Source: Nitrospiria bacterium (GTDB taxonomy: Bacteria > Nitrospirota > UBA9217). Taken from it: 55,789 nt of DNA. Below, in pieces: positions 18,363 to 27,944 of the stretch. The position numbers were made by a program, and so were the translations under genes. The DNA is taken from assembly GCA_919902495.1 (NCBI GenBank), contig CAKKRC010000026.1, forward strand, positions 1 through 55,789, given 5' to 3'. A model generated the notes under the pieces. The model was not told where the DNA came from and searched no databases. It saw only the letters and a list, made by a program, of their open reading frames with translations. Every line of letters starts with the position of its first letter. Position 1 is the stretch's first letter.

Positions 18363-19124
18363 CTAGACCTCCACCACCTGCACCACCACCGCGGTGATGT
18401 TGTCCACGCCGCCCTGCGCGTTCGCCGCGTCGATCAATTTCCGGGCCGCGTCGCGAGGAGCGGACCCCGCCAGGATCCTGCCGATCTCGCGGTCGTCCAC
18501 CATTTCCGTCAGTCCGTCTGAACACAAAAGGAACATGTCGCCGGGCTTCACGGGCTGCTCCATCAGGTCCGGGGCCGCCTCCCGGTCGGTGCCGAGGACC
18601 CGGGTGATCACATGGCGATAGGGGCTCGTCCGCGCCTGCGCTGCAGTGATGACGCCCGACCGCACCTGCTCGGCAACTACGGAATGGTCGTTCGTCAATT
18701 GCTCAAGCGTTCCGACGCGCAAGCGATAGGCGCGGCTGTCGCCGATGTGCGCAAGGAAGGCACGCTTCCGCGCCACGAGGAGCGCCGTCAGCGTAGTCCC
18801 CATGCCGGCCCGGGCAGGAGTCTTCGCGGCTTCCTCGAAGATGTTCCGGTTCGCCAGCACGACCGCATGGCGGAACGCGGCAAGCTCGGGAACATCTCCG
18901 GCGCGGGACCCCGTAGGCGGGGTCCGGTCTTTGTCGCCCAGCAGATCCGGCATTGCGCTAGCGATCGTATCCACGGCGATGCGGCTCGCGACCTCGCCGG
19001 CCTCGCTGCCCCCGACACCGTCGGCAACGGCGTAGAGCCGCAGTTCGTCGTTGACGAGGTAGGAGTCCTCGTTGTTGGCCCGCTTTTTCCCGGGGTCGGT
19101 CGCACCGAAGGAGAGGATCTTCAT
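18363..19124 (-). CDS. PP2C-type Ser/Thr protein phosphatase
   Basis: 253 residues, soluble. All PP2C metal motifs are present: RANNEDSYLV, VADGVGGSEAG, IGDSRAYRLR, LCSDGLTEMVDDREI and DNITAVVVQV. It should remove phosphate from Ser/Thr and oppose the neighbouring kinases. The start codon lies right after the FHA gene stop, so the two are co-translated. The kinase gene follows 165 bp downstream, giving the common pairing of kinase, PP2C and FHA reader. Confidence 0.94.
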   Translation of the reverse strand: MKILSFGATDPGKKRANNEDSYLVNDELRLYAVADGVGGSEAGEVASRIAVDTIASAMPDLLGDKDRTPPTGSRAGDVPELAAFRHAVVLANRNIFEEAAKTPARAGMGTTLTALLVARKRAFLAHIGDSRAYRLRVGTLEQLTNDHSVVAEQVRSGVITAAQARTSPYRHVITRVLGTDREAAPDLMEQPVKPGDMFLLCSDGLTEMVDDREIGRILAGSAPRDAARKLIDAANAQGGVDNITAVVVQVVEV

Positions 19125-19523
19125 TTAGGAGATCTCGTAGGTCCTGCCCCTGCCGCTGTCCTGGAGGATGAACTGGAGCGTGGTGTCGCCCACGCGGAAC
19201 TTGTCGCCATGGCGCAGCTTCCTTTGCCGGATGGACGCGCCGCGCATGTGCGTGCCGTTGGTGCTGTCCAGGTCCTTCAGGACGAAGGCGTTCTCATGGA
19301 ACACGATCACGGCGTGCTCCCGCGAGGCCAGGGGGTCCTTGATCGGTATCGCGGCGTCCCTGCTCCTGCCGATGATGGCGTAGGTCCTCTCGATCGGATA
19401 TTCCATGCCCGCGGCATAGCCCTGAAGGATCACGACGGAGGCCTGGTACCGGGCTGGGATCCCTTTCGTAGCTGGTGCCGTCTGGCGTATTTGTGTCCTG
19501 TCATCTCCTGCTGCGGTTGCCAT
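19125..19523 (-). CDS. stand-alone FHA-domain protein
   Basis: 132 residues. After a polar N-terminal ~28 residues comes one FHA domain that should bind phosphothreonine peptides. The conserved residues are visible: IIGRSRDAAIPI, SREHAVI and STNGTHMRG. The N-terminal segment contains several Thr residues that a kinase could modify. The ATG is chosen for the GGGAGGGA ribosome site. It is the first gene of the FHA-PP2C-kinase operon and is divergent from the FHA-sigma54 activator gene. Confidence 0.9.
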   Translation of the reverse strand: MATAAGDDRTQIRQTAPATKGIPARYQASVVILQGYAAGMEYPIERTYAIIGRSRDAAIPIKDPLASREHAVIVFHENAFVLKDLDSTNGTHMRGASIRQRKLRHGDKFRVGDTTLQFILQDSGRGRTYEIS

Positions 19524-19634
19524 GGTAACGTCCCTCCCTATTCCGCTCTCAGATGAGGACAATGATAGGATACTGCCGGGAAAAGGTCAAGGTCAAAGCA
19601 GGCTCCGCGCTGCTTCATAGCGGTCCGAACAGTA

Positions 19635-19669
19635 TTATCATTTCTCTGCTCTTGTGATACAATGATCCC
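19635..19669 (+). promoter_or_regulatory. candidate promoter giving a leaderless activator mRNA
   Basis: TTATCA, 17-bp spacer, then TACAAT with a TG one base upstream (extended -10). The expected start point coincides with the ATG of the next gene, which lacks a Shine-Dalgarno sequence. Confidence 0.42.
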
Positions 19670-21016
<1,347 letters not shown>

Positions 21017-21161
21017 TCAATAATTTGTTATGCGATCACCTTTCTGTTAGTGTGATGTTATTCACAAAGGCTATAGGTGCGTGCTATAAGCTTTATTCGA
21101 GAACTTAACAGTACTCAAAGATAGAACCCACACGATAGCCGTACATGAATCTTTTTCGAAT

Positions 21162-21169
21162 GATATAAT
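21162..21169 (+). promoter_or_regulatory. extended -10 promoter element
   Basis: TGATATAAT is a perfect extended -10. It lies about 65 bp before the chosen start of the AT-rich lipoprotein gene. No clear -35 is present. The rest of the ~200-bp gap shows nothing else. Confidence 0.5.
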
Positions 21170-21234
21170 GATGGACCGCATGTTGCTATTTCATTGTTTT
21201 GTTTCACTGAATGGATTTAATCTGGGACCCAACT

Positions 21235-21975
21235 ATGCTATATCGTAAACCCATAATGATATTTATTGTGACTGTAGCCTGGATGTTTTCAACTGGTTGC
21301 TCAATCTATAGAATTGTTGATTCCTATGCTGGAGTGGAGGTGCGGGTAGGCACCGAATATAAACAGGATGACGCCCTTGCGACTTTGCGGATAGAGGAAA
21401 ACGTTGTTTTTGAGTCGATAGGTCCACTATGTTTGCCTATAATTCCTTTGGTGAACTCTAACAAAATAACTGTCATCTCATTTCTCTTGCTGCGAAATGA
21501 ACACCCCTTTTCCATTAATGCAAAGCCATGCATTGTAACTGATGCGTCCAAGAAAATTTGCGCTAACATGCTAACCGCAAGCGCCAAGGCAACGTTTCCC
21601 CATGATTACATAAAATCGCATGAAGAACCTAAGGATCGGTTGTATGGCGTAATTGGAGCGATACTTAGTAGAGAAGCAAAAAAATACGGTGCCTTTGAAA
21701 GAGAAGATGAGCTGCTCGTAGACCCGTCTGAGGATAACTCTGTGAGTCGTATCGGCACAGAAGAACTATATAAGCATTATAACTATGGAGGAGATCCTCG
21801 ATGGGAAGACCTGCAAATCACTTTTACTTATACATTTACTTGTGCTGGTTCCTGTCCGAACAAATTCACCTTGGATGCAAAAGATTTTCTAACTATAGGT
21901 AATGAAATGTTTCTTGATGCTGAATATGATTATGTAAAAAAAGAACGTCAAAAAAGATTCTACTTCATGTTCTAA
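21235..21975 (+). CDS. AT-rich putative lipoprotein, unknown function
   Basis: 246 residues from ATG at MLYRKPIMIF; an ATG eight codons upstream is also possible. A short signal sequence ends in a lipobox-like FSTGC, so the mature protein would be lipid-anchored. No known domain is recognised. It contains a mid-region Cys (FTCAGSC) and a charged C-terminus (YVKKERQKRF). Base composition and codon use are clearly more AT-rich than every neighbour, suggesting recent gain by transfer. It sits alone between the activator and the second kinase, and may be unrelated to the island. Confidence 0.65.
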   Translation: MLYRKPIMIFIVTVAWMFSTGCSIYRIVDSYAGVEVRVGTEYKQDDALATLRIEENVVFESIGPLCLPIIPLVNSNKITVISFLLLRNEHPFSINAKPCIVTDASKKICANMLTASAKATFPHDYIKSHEEPKDRLYGVIGAILSREAKKYGAFEREDELLVDPSEDNSVSRIGTEELYKHYNYGGDPRWEDLQITFTYTFTCAGSCPNKFTLDAKDFLTIGNEMFLDAEYDYVKKERQKRFYFMF

Positions 21976-22121
21976 TAAATCACAGGGAGCGTTTCATCAT
22001 TTCCACAATAACCGCACGACATATCATCGAGCGGACATTTCTGCCCAACCTCAGGGTAACCAGCGCCGCTTAGGTTTCGCCGTTACAGTCTTGAAAGTAT
22101 AGTCCGCAGTGCCCCCGCATC

Positions 22122-23309
22122 CTACCTCATCATCAACACCCCTGCGATAGCCGCCGCGATCAACATCGAATCGATCAGCAGCCACGGCCAGGGCCGTTTG
22201 AAGGAGAGCTGCGGCCGGAGGATGCCGGCGTCGGTGTGCACGGTGATCGTCGGTCGGTACTCCCTGCCCATCCTGAGCTTCGCAGCATCGACGCGGAACA
22301 GGAGCTGCGTGGCGGCATGACTGAAGGCCCGGGGTTTCGGATGGAGCCAGCGGTCGTGGGACGACAGGGTGCCGGTCGTTCCGTTGCACCCCAGGGCCAT
22401 CACGGGCATGCTGACCCAACTGGTCTTCCTCCACCACGGCAGGTTGATGGGCTTGCCTGCTACTGCATGGATGACGCTGTCCACGCCTTTCGGCAAGGTC
22501 TCGAGGTTCTGCAGCACGCTCTGGATCGCCTGCTTCATCGCGAGCGCGCTTTGATAGCGCCGCTGCGCATCCAGGTCCAGCGCCTTCTTGATGATCTTCG
22601 CCGTCCCCTTGTTCAGCTTTGGATTCAGGAGGAGCGGGTCCGGAAAGTCCAGCGGATGCGCCGACGGGTCCCTGCCAGTGAGGCAGTGATGAAGCGTGGC
22701 GCCGAGGGAGAAGATGTCGGAGCGCACGTCGGTCTGGCCGGTGCCATACTGCTCCGGTGCTGCATAACCCGGGGTTCCGTACACGTAGGTATCCTCCTGC
22801 TTATCCTCCTTGAAGAAACGGGCGATGCCGAAGTCGATGAGCTTCACGCGGCCGGTCCGGTCGATCATGATGTTCGACGGCTTCAGGTCCCGGAACACGA
22901 CGGGCCTCGGCTTCTGGACGCTCAGGAACTGCATTGCACGGCAGATCTGGAGGCCCCAGGAAAGGGCGAGCCGCTCGTCTATGACTTTTCCCCGCCTGGC
23001 ATTGAGCAATTGCTCCAGCGTCCTGCCCTGAACATATTCCATCACGATATAGTGCGACCCGCCGAAGGAGAAGTAATCGGTCACCTTCGGGAGGTTCGGG
23101 TGCGTGAGGCGGGAGAGGATGAGCGCCTCGGTCCGGAAGAGCGCGATGGATTCAGTTGCCTTGTTCGGCGCCTGGTTCGTTGTGCGCAGTTCCTTTACGG
23201 CGAGGACCTTGCCGCGGGCGGAGCGGTCCGCGACCTTGTACACAGAGCCCATGCCGCCCTGGCCGAGGGTGCCGGTGATCTCGTACCGATTCTTTAAGAG
23301 TTTGGTCAT
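22122..23309 (-). CDS. membrane-anchored Ser/Thr protein kinase (second in the island)
   Basis: 395 residues. The Hanks-type kinase domain covers about 1-270, with LGQGGMGSVYKV, Lys in LAVKEL, FRDLKPSNIM, IDFGIARF and GTPGYAAPEQ. The catalytic HRD reads FRD (His to Phe), a change seen in some active bacterial kinases. A ~100-residue linker follows, then a C-terminal hydrophobic segment (WPWLLIDSMLIAAAIAGVLMM) that should anchor it in the membrane almost at the end, with essentially no exported tail. It lies downstream of the FHA-vWA membrane protein gene on the same strand, with a 105-bp palindromic element between them. Confidence 0.92.
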   Translation of the reverse strand: MTKLLKNRYEITGTLGQGGMGSVYKVADRSARGKVLAVKELRTTNQAPNKATESIALFRTEALILSRLTHPNLPKVTDYFSFGGSHYIVMEYVQGRTLEQLLNARRGKVIDERLALSWGLQICRAMQFLSVQKPRPVVFRDLKPSNIMIDRTGRVKLIDFGIARFFKEDKQEDTYVYGTPGYAAPEQYGTGQTDVRSDIFSLGATLHHCLTGRDPSAHPLDFPDPLLLNPKLNKGTAKIIKKALDLDAQRRYQSALAMKQAIQSVLQNLETLPKGVDSVIHAVAGKPINLPWWRKTSWVSMPVMALGCNGTTGTLSSHDRWLHPKPRAFSHAATQLLFRVDAAKLRMGREYRPTITVHTDAGILRPQLSFKRPWPWLLIDSMLIAAAIAGVLMMR

Positions 23310-23341
23310 AGATTTCTTTACAACTTAAACAATAAGAACAA

Positions 23342-23446
23342 TCTTTGACACTGATCGAGGCGGATTAAGATCCTGATAAGTGCGGATACGTCAAGGTCTT
23401 GATCATGCTTCTTCATACGTCAAATCCGCCGTTATCTGTGTCAAAA
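23342..23446. repeat. 105-bp palindromic element, copy A
   Basis: Ends are inverted (TTTGACAC and GTGTCAAA), with inner inverted GGCGGATT/AAATCCGCC. The whole unit is 105 bp and aligns gap-free with copy B at 27832. No coding frame or transposase is inside. Confidence 0.85.
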
Positions 23447-23456
23447 GTTATAAGTC

Positions 23457-25700
23457 TTATGCTGTCTTGACGCCGCACTTCGCGCAGAACTTCGCGCCCG
23501 GCCGCAGGGCTTCGCCGCAGCCCCGGCAGGCCTGCATGGTCGGCTCGCTGAACACGATCGTGGCGTTGCCCACGTCGATGACGTCGCCGTCCCGGAGCGT
23601 CTGCCTGCCCGTCACCTTCCTCTTGTTCACGAAGGTTCCCGTTGCCGCGCCCTTGTCCTCGATCACATACCGGCCGTTCTCCTGGACCACCTCGGCGTGC
23701 TGAGGCGCGATGGTCCGGTCCCTTGTCAGGCCGATGGTGCTGCCCGCTGCCGCGCCGATGGTCACGGTCTTGCCGATATCGATGCCCTTCGTCGTGCCCT
23801 TACCGCGCACGAGGCTCAGGTGGCCGGTCGCGTATTGGCGCTCCATCGTCCTGAGGGATATGGCCATGAGACCCAGAAGGCTCAACAGGGACATTGCGAA
23901 GGTCGCATACGGCGGCCTCATTTTTCCAGAGCCGAAGAGGGACGAGTCAGGCTGGAAGTAGGAGCGCATGGCTGTCGGACCCGCGCTCAGGGTGAGGAAC
24001 ACGTTCCTGAGATAATCGGCCCGGTCCTGCGTATGGTACGTAACGACGTATTCATTACGGATCCTCTTGCTGACGGCCTCGTATATCTCGGCAAGGCCCG
24101 ACGCCGCCGGCGTGAAGAAATAGGAGCCGCCGGTCTCCACTGCGATGCGTTCGAGCCGTGCAGTCCTGACGTCAGCGCCCAGGCCGATGACGGTGACGGA
24201 TATATAATCCTTGACCGCTTCGGCGATGGCCTGATGGATGTCGAGGCTTCCGCGGTTGGCGATCCCGTCGGTCAGTACGACAACGGCCTTCCGGCCGGGA
24301 ACGTCTTTGAGCGCTCCGGCACCCTGGGCAATGGCGTCGTAGAGCGCCGTATGCCCTTCAGGTTCGATGGCCTGCACAGCATTGGTCAGCCTGGCCTGGT
24401 CGTTGGTCAACGGTTCGAGCAGCGCGACTGTGTCGCTGAAAGCGATGAAGGCCGCCCGGTCACCAGGCTCCATGAGCGCGATGAACCGGAGCACCGATTC
24501 CTTCGCGCGTTCTATCTTCTCCCCGGACATGGATCCGCTCCGGTCGAGGACGATGGCGAGGCTGAGCGGTTCGCGGTCGCCGCCGGTTCCCGTCGTCGCC
24601 ATGCTGTCGATGGACATTTGCTGGCCGTTCTCCAATAGTACCGCGTTCTCCTTTGTCAGGCCCCGGACCGGCTTACCGTTCCCGTCGAGCACGGAGACAT
24701 AGGCCTTGACGACGGGGAAGCTGCCCAGGTCGAACTGGGTGATCTGCGCTGAGGTGGGTTCACCGGCAAACACAGGAGCAGCCAGGCCGGCCAGCAGGAC
24801 GACGGCCGCGATCGCCGCCGCCTTTTTTACGGCCGAGAACATGAGCAGGATACTGCCGACGCGGATGACATCGCCGTCAGCAAGCTTGCTGTTCCGGGTG
24901 AGGACCTGATTCACGTAGACCGCCTTTCCCTGTTCGTCGGTCTCGATCAGGTAGTGACCGTTGTTCCGCTTGATGCCTGCGTGCTGCAGGGCCACGCCTT
25001 CGGCGCCTGAGAGGCAGACATCGGAGCGGTCGTCCCGTCCGATCACGTTCATCTCTTTAAGCAGCGGGAACTCCCTGTTCAGGTGTCTTCCTTTGATCAC
25101 CCTGACCTTGGCGGACACGAACGCCTCCTCGACGAGACTGATCAACGCCCCGATCGAAAACCCCAGCAGGGCGAGCCCTGCCAGGACCGGCCAGAAGCTG
25201 GCTGTCGCCAGGACGGAGTAGAGGCCGCCGCCGAGAAGCCCGCCGAGCGATCCGCCCGCAAGACCGTACCACGCGCGCTCGCGGGACCTGATCATGAGGC
25301 CGCCGCTGATGCCGATCGCCGCGCCCAGGATGGCCCAGCCCAAACTGACGGCCAGGATGATCCCGAGCGATGCAGCAAATCCGCTCTGTTCTGCCGCGTA
25401 CCTGCCCAGGATGGAGAAGATCGTATTGCCGAGGCCCGCGCCCAAAGCGCCGCCCAGCAGACCGGCAGCGGCGCCGAAGGCCGCGCGTCTTATTGCAGTT
25501 CCGAACTGCCTGCCCGCAAGCGCCTCGTGGCTCCAGATGAAACCGCCGAGGAACACGCCCGTAACGGCGCCGAGCAGGATCTCCGTGCGCAGTCCGGCAG
25601 CCGCAGAGGCGGAAAGGGCAAGCACGAAGGCCCAGGCCGTGGAGCCGCCTAGCGCCCCCGCAGCGCCGTACAAGAGAGTCTTATGAGTGGGTCTGGTCAT
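23457..25700 (-). CDS. multi-spanning FHA-TM-vWA-TM-FHA-zinc ribbon protein
   Basis: 747 residues with an unusual order. Residues 8-190 are Gly/Ala-rich helices, probably six or more membrane spans. FHA 1 (about 198-290, IGRDDRSDVCL) is degenerate. A helix at 292-312 crosses the membrane. A vWA domain (about 378-548) has a full MIDAS start (Asp386-Arg-Ser-Gly-Ser) and LTDGIANRG. Another helix lies at 597-617. FHA 2 (about 626-718) contains APQHAEV and TGTFVN. A zinc ribbon has Cys725, 728, 739 and 742. The vWA domain would be outside and both FHA domains inside. It could carry an external signal to phosphothreonine readers. The start has AGGAGG. Confidence 0.9.
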   Translation of the reverse strand: MTRPTHKTLLYGAAGALGGSTAWAFVLALSASAAAGLRTEILLGAVTGVFLGGFIWSHEALAGRQFGTAIRRAAFGAAAGLLGGALGAGLGNTIFSILGRYAAEQSGFAASLGIILAVSLGWAILGAAIGISGGLMIRSRERAWYGLAGGSLGGLLGGGLYSVLATASFWPVLAGLALLGFSIGALISLVEEAFVSAKVRVIKGRHLNREFPLLKEMNVIGRDDRSDVCLSGAEGVALQHAGIKRNNGHYLIETDEQGKAVYVNQVLTRNSKLADGDVIRVGSILLMFSAVKKAAAIAAVVLLAGLAAPVFAGEPTSAQITQFDLGSFPVVKAYVSVLDGNGKPVRGLTKENAVLLENGQQMSIDSMATTGTGGDREPLSLAIVLDRSGSMSGEKIERAKESVLRFIALMEPGDRAAFIAFSDTVALLEPLTNDQARLTNAVQAIEPEGHTALYDAIAQGAGALKDVPGRKAVVVLTDGIANRGSLDIHQAIAEAVKDYISVTVIGLGADVRTARLERIAVETGGSYFFTPAASGLAEIYEAVSKRIRNEYVVTYHTQDRADYLRNVFLTLSAGPTAMRSYFQPDSSLFGSGKMRPPYATFAMSLLSLLGLMAISLRTMERQYATGHLSLVRGKGTTKGIDIGKTVTIGAAAGSTIGLTRDRTIAPQHAEVVQENGRYVIEDKGAATGTFVNKRKVTGRQTLRDGDVIDVGNATIVFSEPTMQACRGCGEALRPGAKFCAKCGVKTA

Positions 25701-25722
25701 GGCGACCTCCTTCTTGCTTGCG

Positions 25723-25848
25723 TCAATGAGAATCAGACAACAGGTAGTAGACCGTGGTCAGGATCCACGCGATCGCTACCGCGATGCCGTACACCACCGT
25801 TCTCAATGTCCCTGGTCTGGTCCCAGTCCTATAGGAAAGCCTGATCAT
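25723..25848 (-). CDS. 41-residue single-pass membrane microprotein
   Basis: A short frame with an ideal ribosome site (AAGGAGG, 5 bases before ATG). It encodes a basic N-terminus (MIRLSYRTGTRPGTLR) and one membrane helix (VVYGIAVAIAWILTTVYYLL), ending DSH. It fits exactly between the FHA-zinc ribbon gene and the FHA-vWA membrane protein gene on the same strand, with 22 bp to the latter. The positive-inside rule puts the N-terminus in the cytoplasm. No homologue is recognised. The strong ribosome site and clean helix argue for a real gene, perhaps a regulator of the adjacent membrane protein. Confidence 0.65.
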   Translation of the reverse strand: MIRLSYRTGTRPGTLRTVVYGIAVAIAWILTTVYYLLSDSH

Positions 25849-25865
25849 CGGAACCTCCTTAAACT

Positions 25866-25979
25866 ATTGCGGATTGATGATTTCGGATTGCGGATTAACA
25901 AAGCAATGAGCAAAGCTGATCACGGAAAAAGGCATGAGCTTACGCTGGATTCCGCAATCCGCAATCCGCATTCCGCAAT
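25866..25979. repeat. palindromic 7-bp array (ATTGCGG type)
   Basis: Five 7-bp units (ATTGCGG, ATTGATG, ATTTCGG, ATTGCGG, ATTAACA) on the left. Four inverted units (CCGCAAT, twice, CCGCATT, CCGCAAT) on the right, with about 50 bp between. Confidence 0.85.
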
Positions 25980-25983
25980 TGAA

Positions 25984-26421
25984 TTACGCTGCCTTGAGCG
26001 AGAAGGTCAGCTTGCCGAACCGGATCTCGTCGCCGGGTTTTATCGCCTGCGGCGTGTTCGGCAGGATCTTCTTGCGGTTGATATAGGTCCCGTTCGTGGA
26101 GCCCATGTCCTCGACAGTATAATCCGCGCCGGAGCGGTGAATGACCGCGTGCTTTCGCGAAACGCCCTTTTCCATCCCGCCGAAGCCCGTCAGATCGAGA
26201 TCGGGGAAGACCTCGCTGATGGGATCCTCCCTGCCGATGACCACTTCATCCTTCGCGGGGATCTCCAGCGTGCTGCCGTCGACAGACGCGAGCACCAGCC
26301 GCTCTGTCGGACTTCCCTTCACGGTCTCCTGCAGTTCGTTCTTCGCTTCAAGCTGTGCGCCGCACTCTTCGCAGAAGAGCGCTCCTTCGATGTTCTCCAT
26401 CTGGCATTGTGTGCATTTCAT
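25984..26421 (-). CDS. zinc ribbon-FHA protein
   Basis: 145 residues. An N-terminal zinc ribbon (CTQCQMENIEGALFCEECG; CxxC at both ends) is followed by a linker and a complete FHA domain (about 60-143) with VIGREDPISEV, SRKHAVI and STNGTYINR. It should be a cytoplasmic phosphothreonine reader. The linker has several Thr/Ser residues (ETVKGSPTER), resembling GarA-type FHA proteins that are themselves kinase targets; this comparison is inference. GGAGGAAAT precedes the ATG; upstream in-frame codons are 7-bp repeat DNA. It lies between the vWA gene and the microprotein. Confidence 0.92.
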   Translation of the reverse strand: MKCTQCQMENIEGALFCEECGAQLEAKNELQETVKGSPTERLVLASVDGSTLEIPAKDEVVIGREDPISEVFPDLDLTGFGGMEKGVSRKHAVIHRSGADYTVEDMGSTNGTYINRKKILPNTPQAIKPGDEIRFGKLTFSLKAA

Positions 26422-26441
26422 GGCAATTTCCTCCTTTTTAC

Positions 26442-26483
26442 GATTGCGGATTTCGGATTGCGGATTGCGGATTGTCGAACTCC
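26442..26483. repeat. one-armed 7-bp array (GATTGCG type)
   Basis: Six consecutive units: GATTGCG, GATTTCG, GATTGCG, GATTGCG, GATTGTC, GAACTCC. It lies between the vWA and zinc ribbon-FHA genes. Confidence 0.8.
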
Positions 26484-26521
26484 GCGTATACCGCAAGCCG
26501 CGCTTCGCTGGCTGATTTAAT

Positions 26522-27787
26522 TTACTTGCCAATAGACGTTGTCATCACCTGCGTAAGCTTGCGCGTGCCGTACTCGAGCTTCTTGGTCCCCGCTGCGGTG
26601 AACGCCCCGGTCTTTTTGAGCGACGCTATCTCTCGCTCCACTGCATCGGCAAGTTCGTCCTCGCCCAGGTCCAGCAGGACCGTGGCGGCGGCCTGAAACT
26701 GCCGCGTTGCCGCGGCGATGTTGCCGGTACGAGCCTCGGTGAGCGCCCGGGTCTGGAACTTGAATGCCGTCACCTTTTCCACGAGATTCATCACTTCGGC
26801 GTTCACTTTTGCAGCGTCCGCCGCGTTTGCGGCGAAGGCGACGTTCAGGTCGGCCTTGACGCTCTGGCCGGTGAGCCCTTGCGATGGGACGTCATACCCG
26901 ATCTCCACCTGGCCGAGCCGGAAGGGTCCCGCTTTCTGCGCAGGCACCCGTGCCTCGATCAGCACCTTCTGTCCTGTCTTGGCATCGAGCGAACCGAGGT
27001 CCGCCTGTATCGTGCCGCCATTGATCGTCCGGCTGCTGACATCGGCGATCATCGGGCTGGTGGTGTATACCTTGACGGGCCGTACGCCCGCGCTCATGCG
27101 TCCGGTGATCGTCAGGTTCGTCGCGGCGATCGCCTGCATGCCGTCCACCTCCTGCCGGAAGGCGTCGAGGATGGCGATGGGATTCTGGATCCAGTGCGAG
27201 TTGCCGTGCGACCGCTCTGCGATCTGGAGCAGGAGCTTTTCGTTCCACTCGTTGCCGATCCCGATGCTCGTGATCGCAACGCCCTGCTTTCCCGCCTCGT
27301 CGGCAAGCCTGAGGCAGGCGTCCTCGTCGTCCCACGTCTGTCCGTCGGTCAGAAGCAGTACCCGGCTCACGCGGTCCTGGCCGAAGCCTTTCTTTGCTTC
27401 CGCGAGTCCTGCGGAGAGGCCGTCGGATATCTGGGTCCCGCCGCGGGTGATCACCTGGCTGAGCTTGGTCTTGATCTCGTCCCGGTTCTTCGCGGGCTGA
27501 CTCGATACCAGCGTCTCGACCTGGTCATCGAAGATCGTGACGGAGACAAGGTCCTCATCGCCCAGACGGTCCACCACATAGCCTACGGCTTCCTTGAGAT
27601 TGTCCATCTTTTCGCCGTCCATGGAACCGCTCCGGTCGAGCACCAGCGCGATGTTCGATGGCATGGTCCCGATGCCCAAGCTCGTACCGGCCTTGATGTC
27701 CACCAGGGCGTAGACAGCCTGCTCGCCGCCGGTTACGGGCAGCGTGTCCTTGCTCATGATGCAGCGGATGTTCAGTTCGTTCTTCAT
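26522..27787 (-). CDS. cytoplasmic vWA-domain protein
   Basis: 421 residues without signal or membrane segment. An N-terminal beta region is followed by a vWA domain (about 44-225) with intact MIDAS DRSGSMDG (Asp51, Ser53, Ser55) and LLTDGQTWDD. The C-terminal half resembles the beta and helical parts of Ca-activated-channel-like or inter-alpha-trypsin-type vWA proteins (VEIGYDVPSQGLTGQSVKAD; TAFKFQTRALTEARTGN). Such soluble vWA proteins act as metal-dependent scaffolds, and in TerY-type systems they pair with PP2C and kinase genes. GGAGGGAAT gives the start. It lies between the second PP2C gene and the zinc ribbon-FHA gene. Confidence 0.9.
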   Translation of the reverse strand: MKNELNIRCIMSKDTLPVTGGEQAVYALVDIKAGTSLGIGTMPSNIALVLDRSGSMDGEKMDNLKEAVGYVVDRLGDEDLVSVTIFDDQVETLVSSQPAKNRDEIKTKLSQVITRGGTQISDGLSAGLAEAKKGFGQDRVSRVLLLTDGQTWDDEDACLRLADEAGKQGVAITSIGIGNEWNEKLLLQIAERSHGNSHWIQNPIAILDAFRQEVDGMQAIAATNLTITGRMSAGVRPVKVYTTSPMIADVSSRTINGGTIQADLGSLDAKTGQKVLIEARVPAQKAGPFRLGQVEIGYDVPSQGLTGQSVKADLNVAFAANAADAAKVNAEVMNLVEKVTAFKFQTRALTEARTGNIAAATRQFQAAATVLLDLGEDELADAVEREIASLKKTGAFTAAGTKKLEYGTRKLTQVMTTSIGK

Positions 27788-27831
27788 AATTCCCTCCTTA
27801 TTTCTTAAGATCGAAAAACCGAAGATCAAGT

Positions 27832-27936
27832 TCTTTGACACTGATCGAGGCTGATCAATATCCTGATAAGAGCGGATAAGACAAAGTCGTGATCATGCTT
27901 CTTCATAAGTCAAATCCGCCTTAATCCGTGTCAAAG
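27832..27936. repeat. 105-bp palindromic element, copy B
   Basis: Same length and same TTTGACAC/GTGTCAAA ends as copy A, with most positions identical, including GATCATGCTTCTTCATA in the centre-right. It lies between the PP2C stop and the vWA start. Confidence 0.85.
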
Positions 27937-27944
27937 ATCCTCTT

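Noticed and set aside
23342-27936. 105-bp elements considered as insertion sequences
   Set aside because: No transposase is present and no target duplication could be defined; kept as palindromic repeats.
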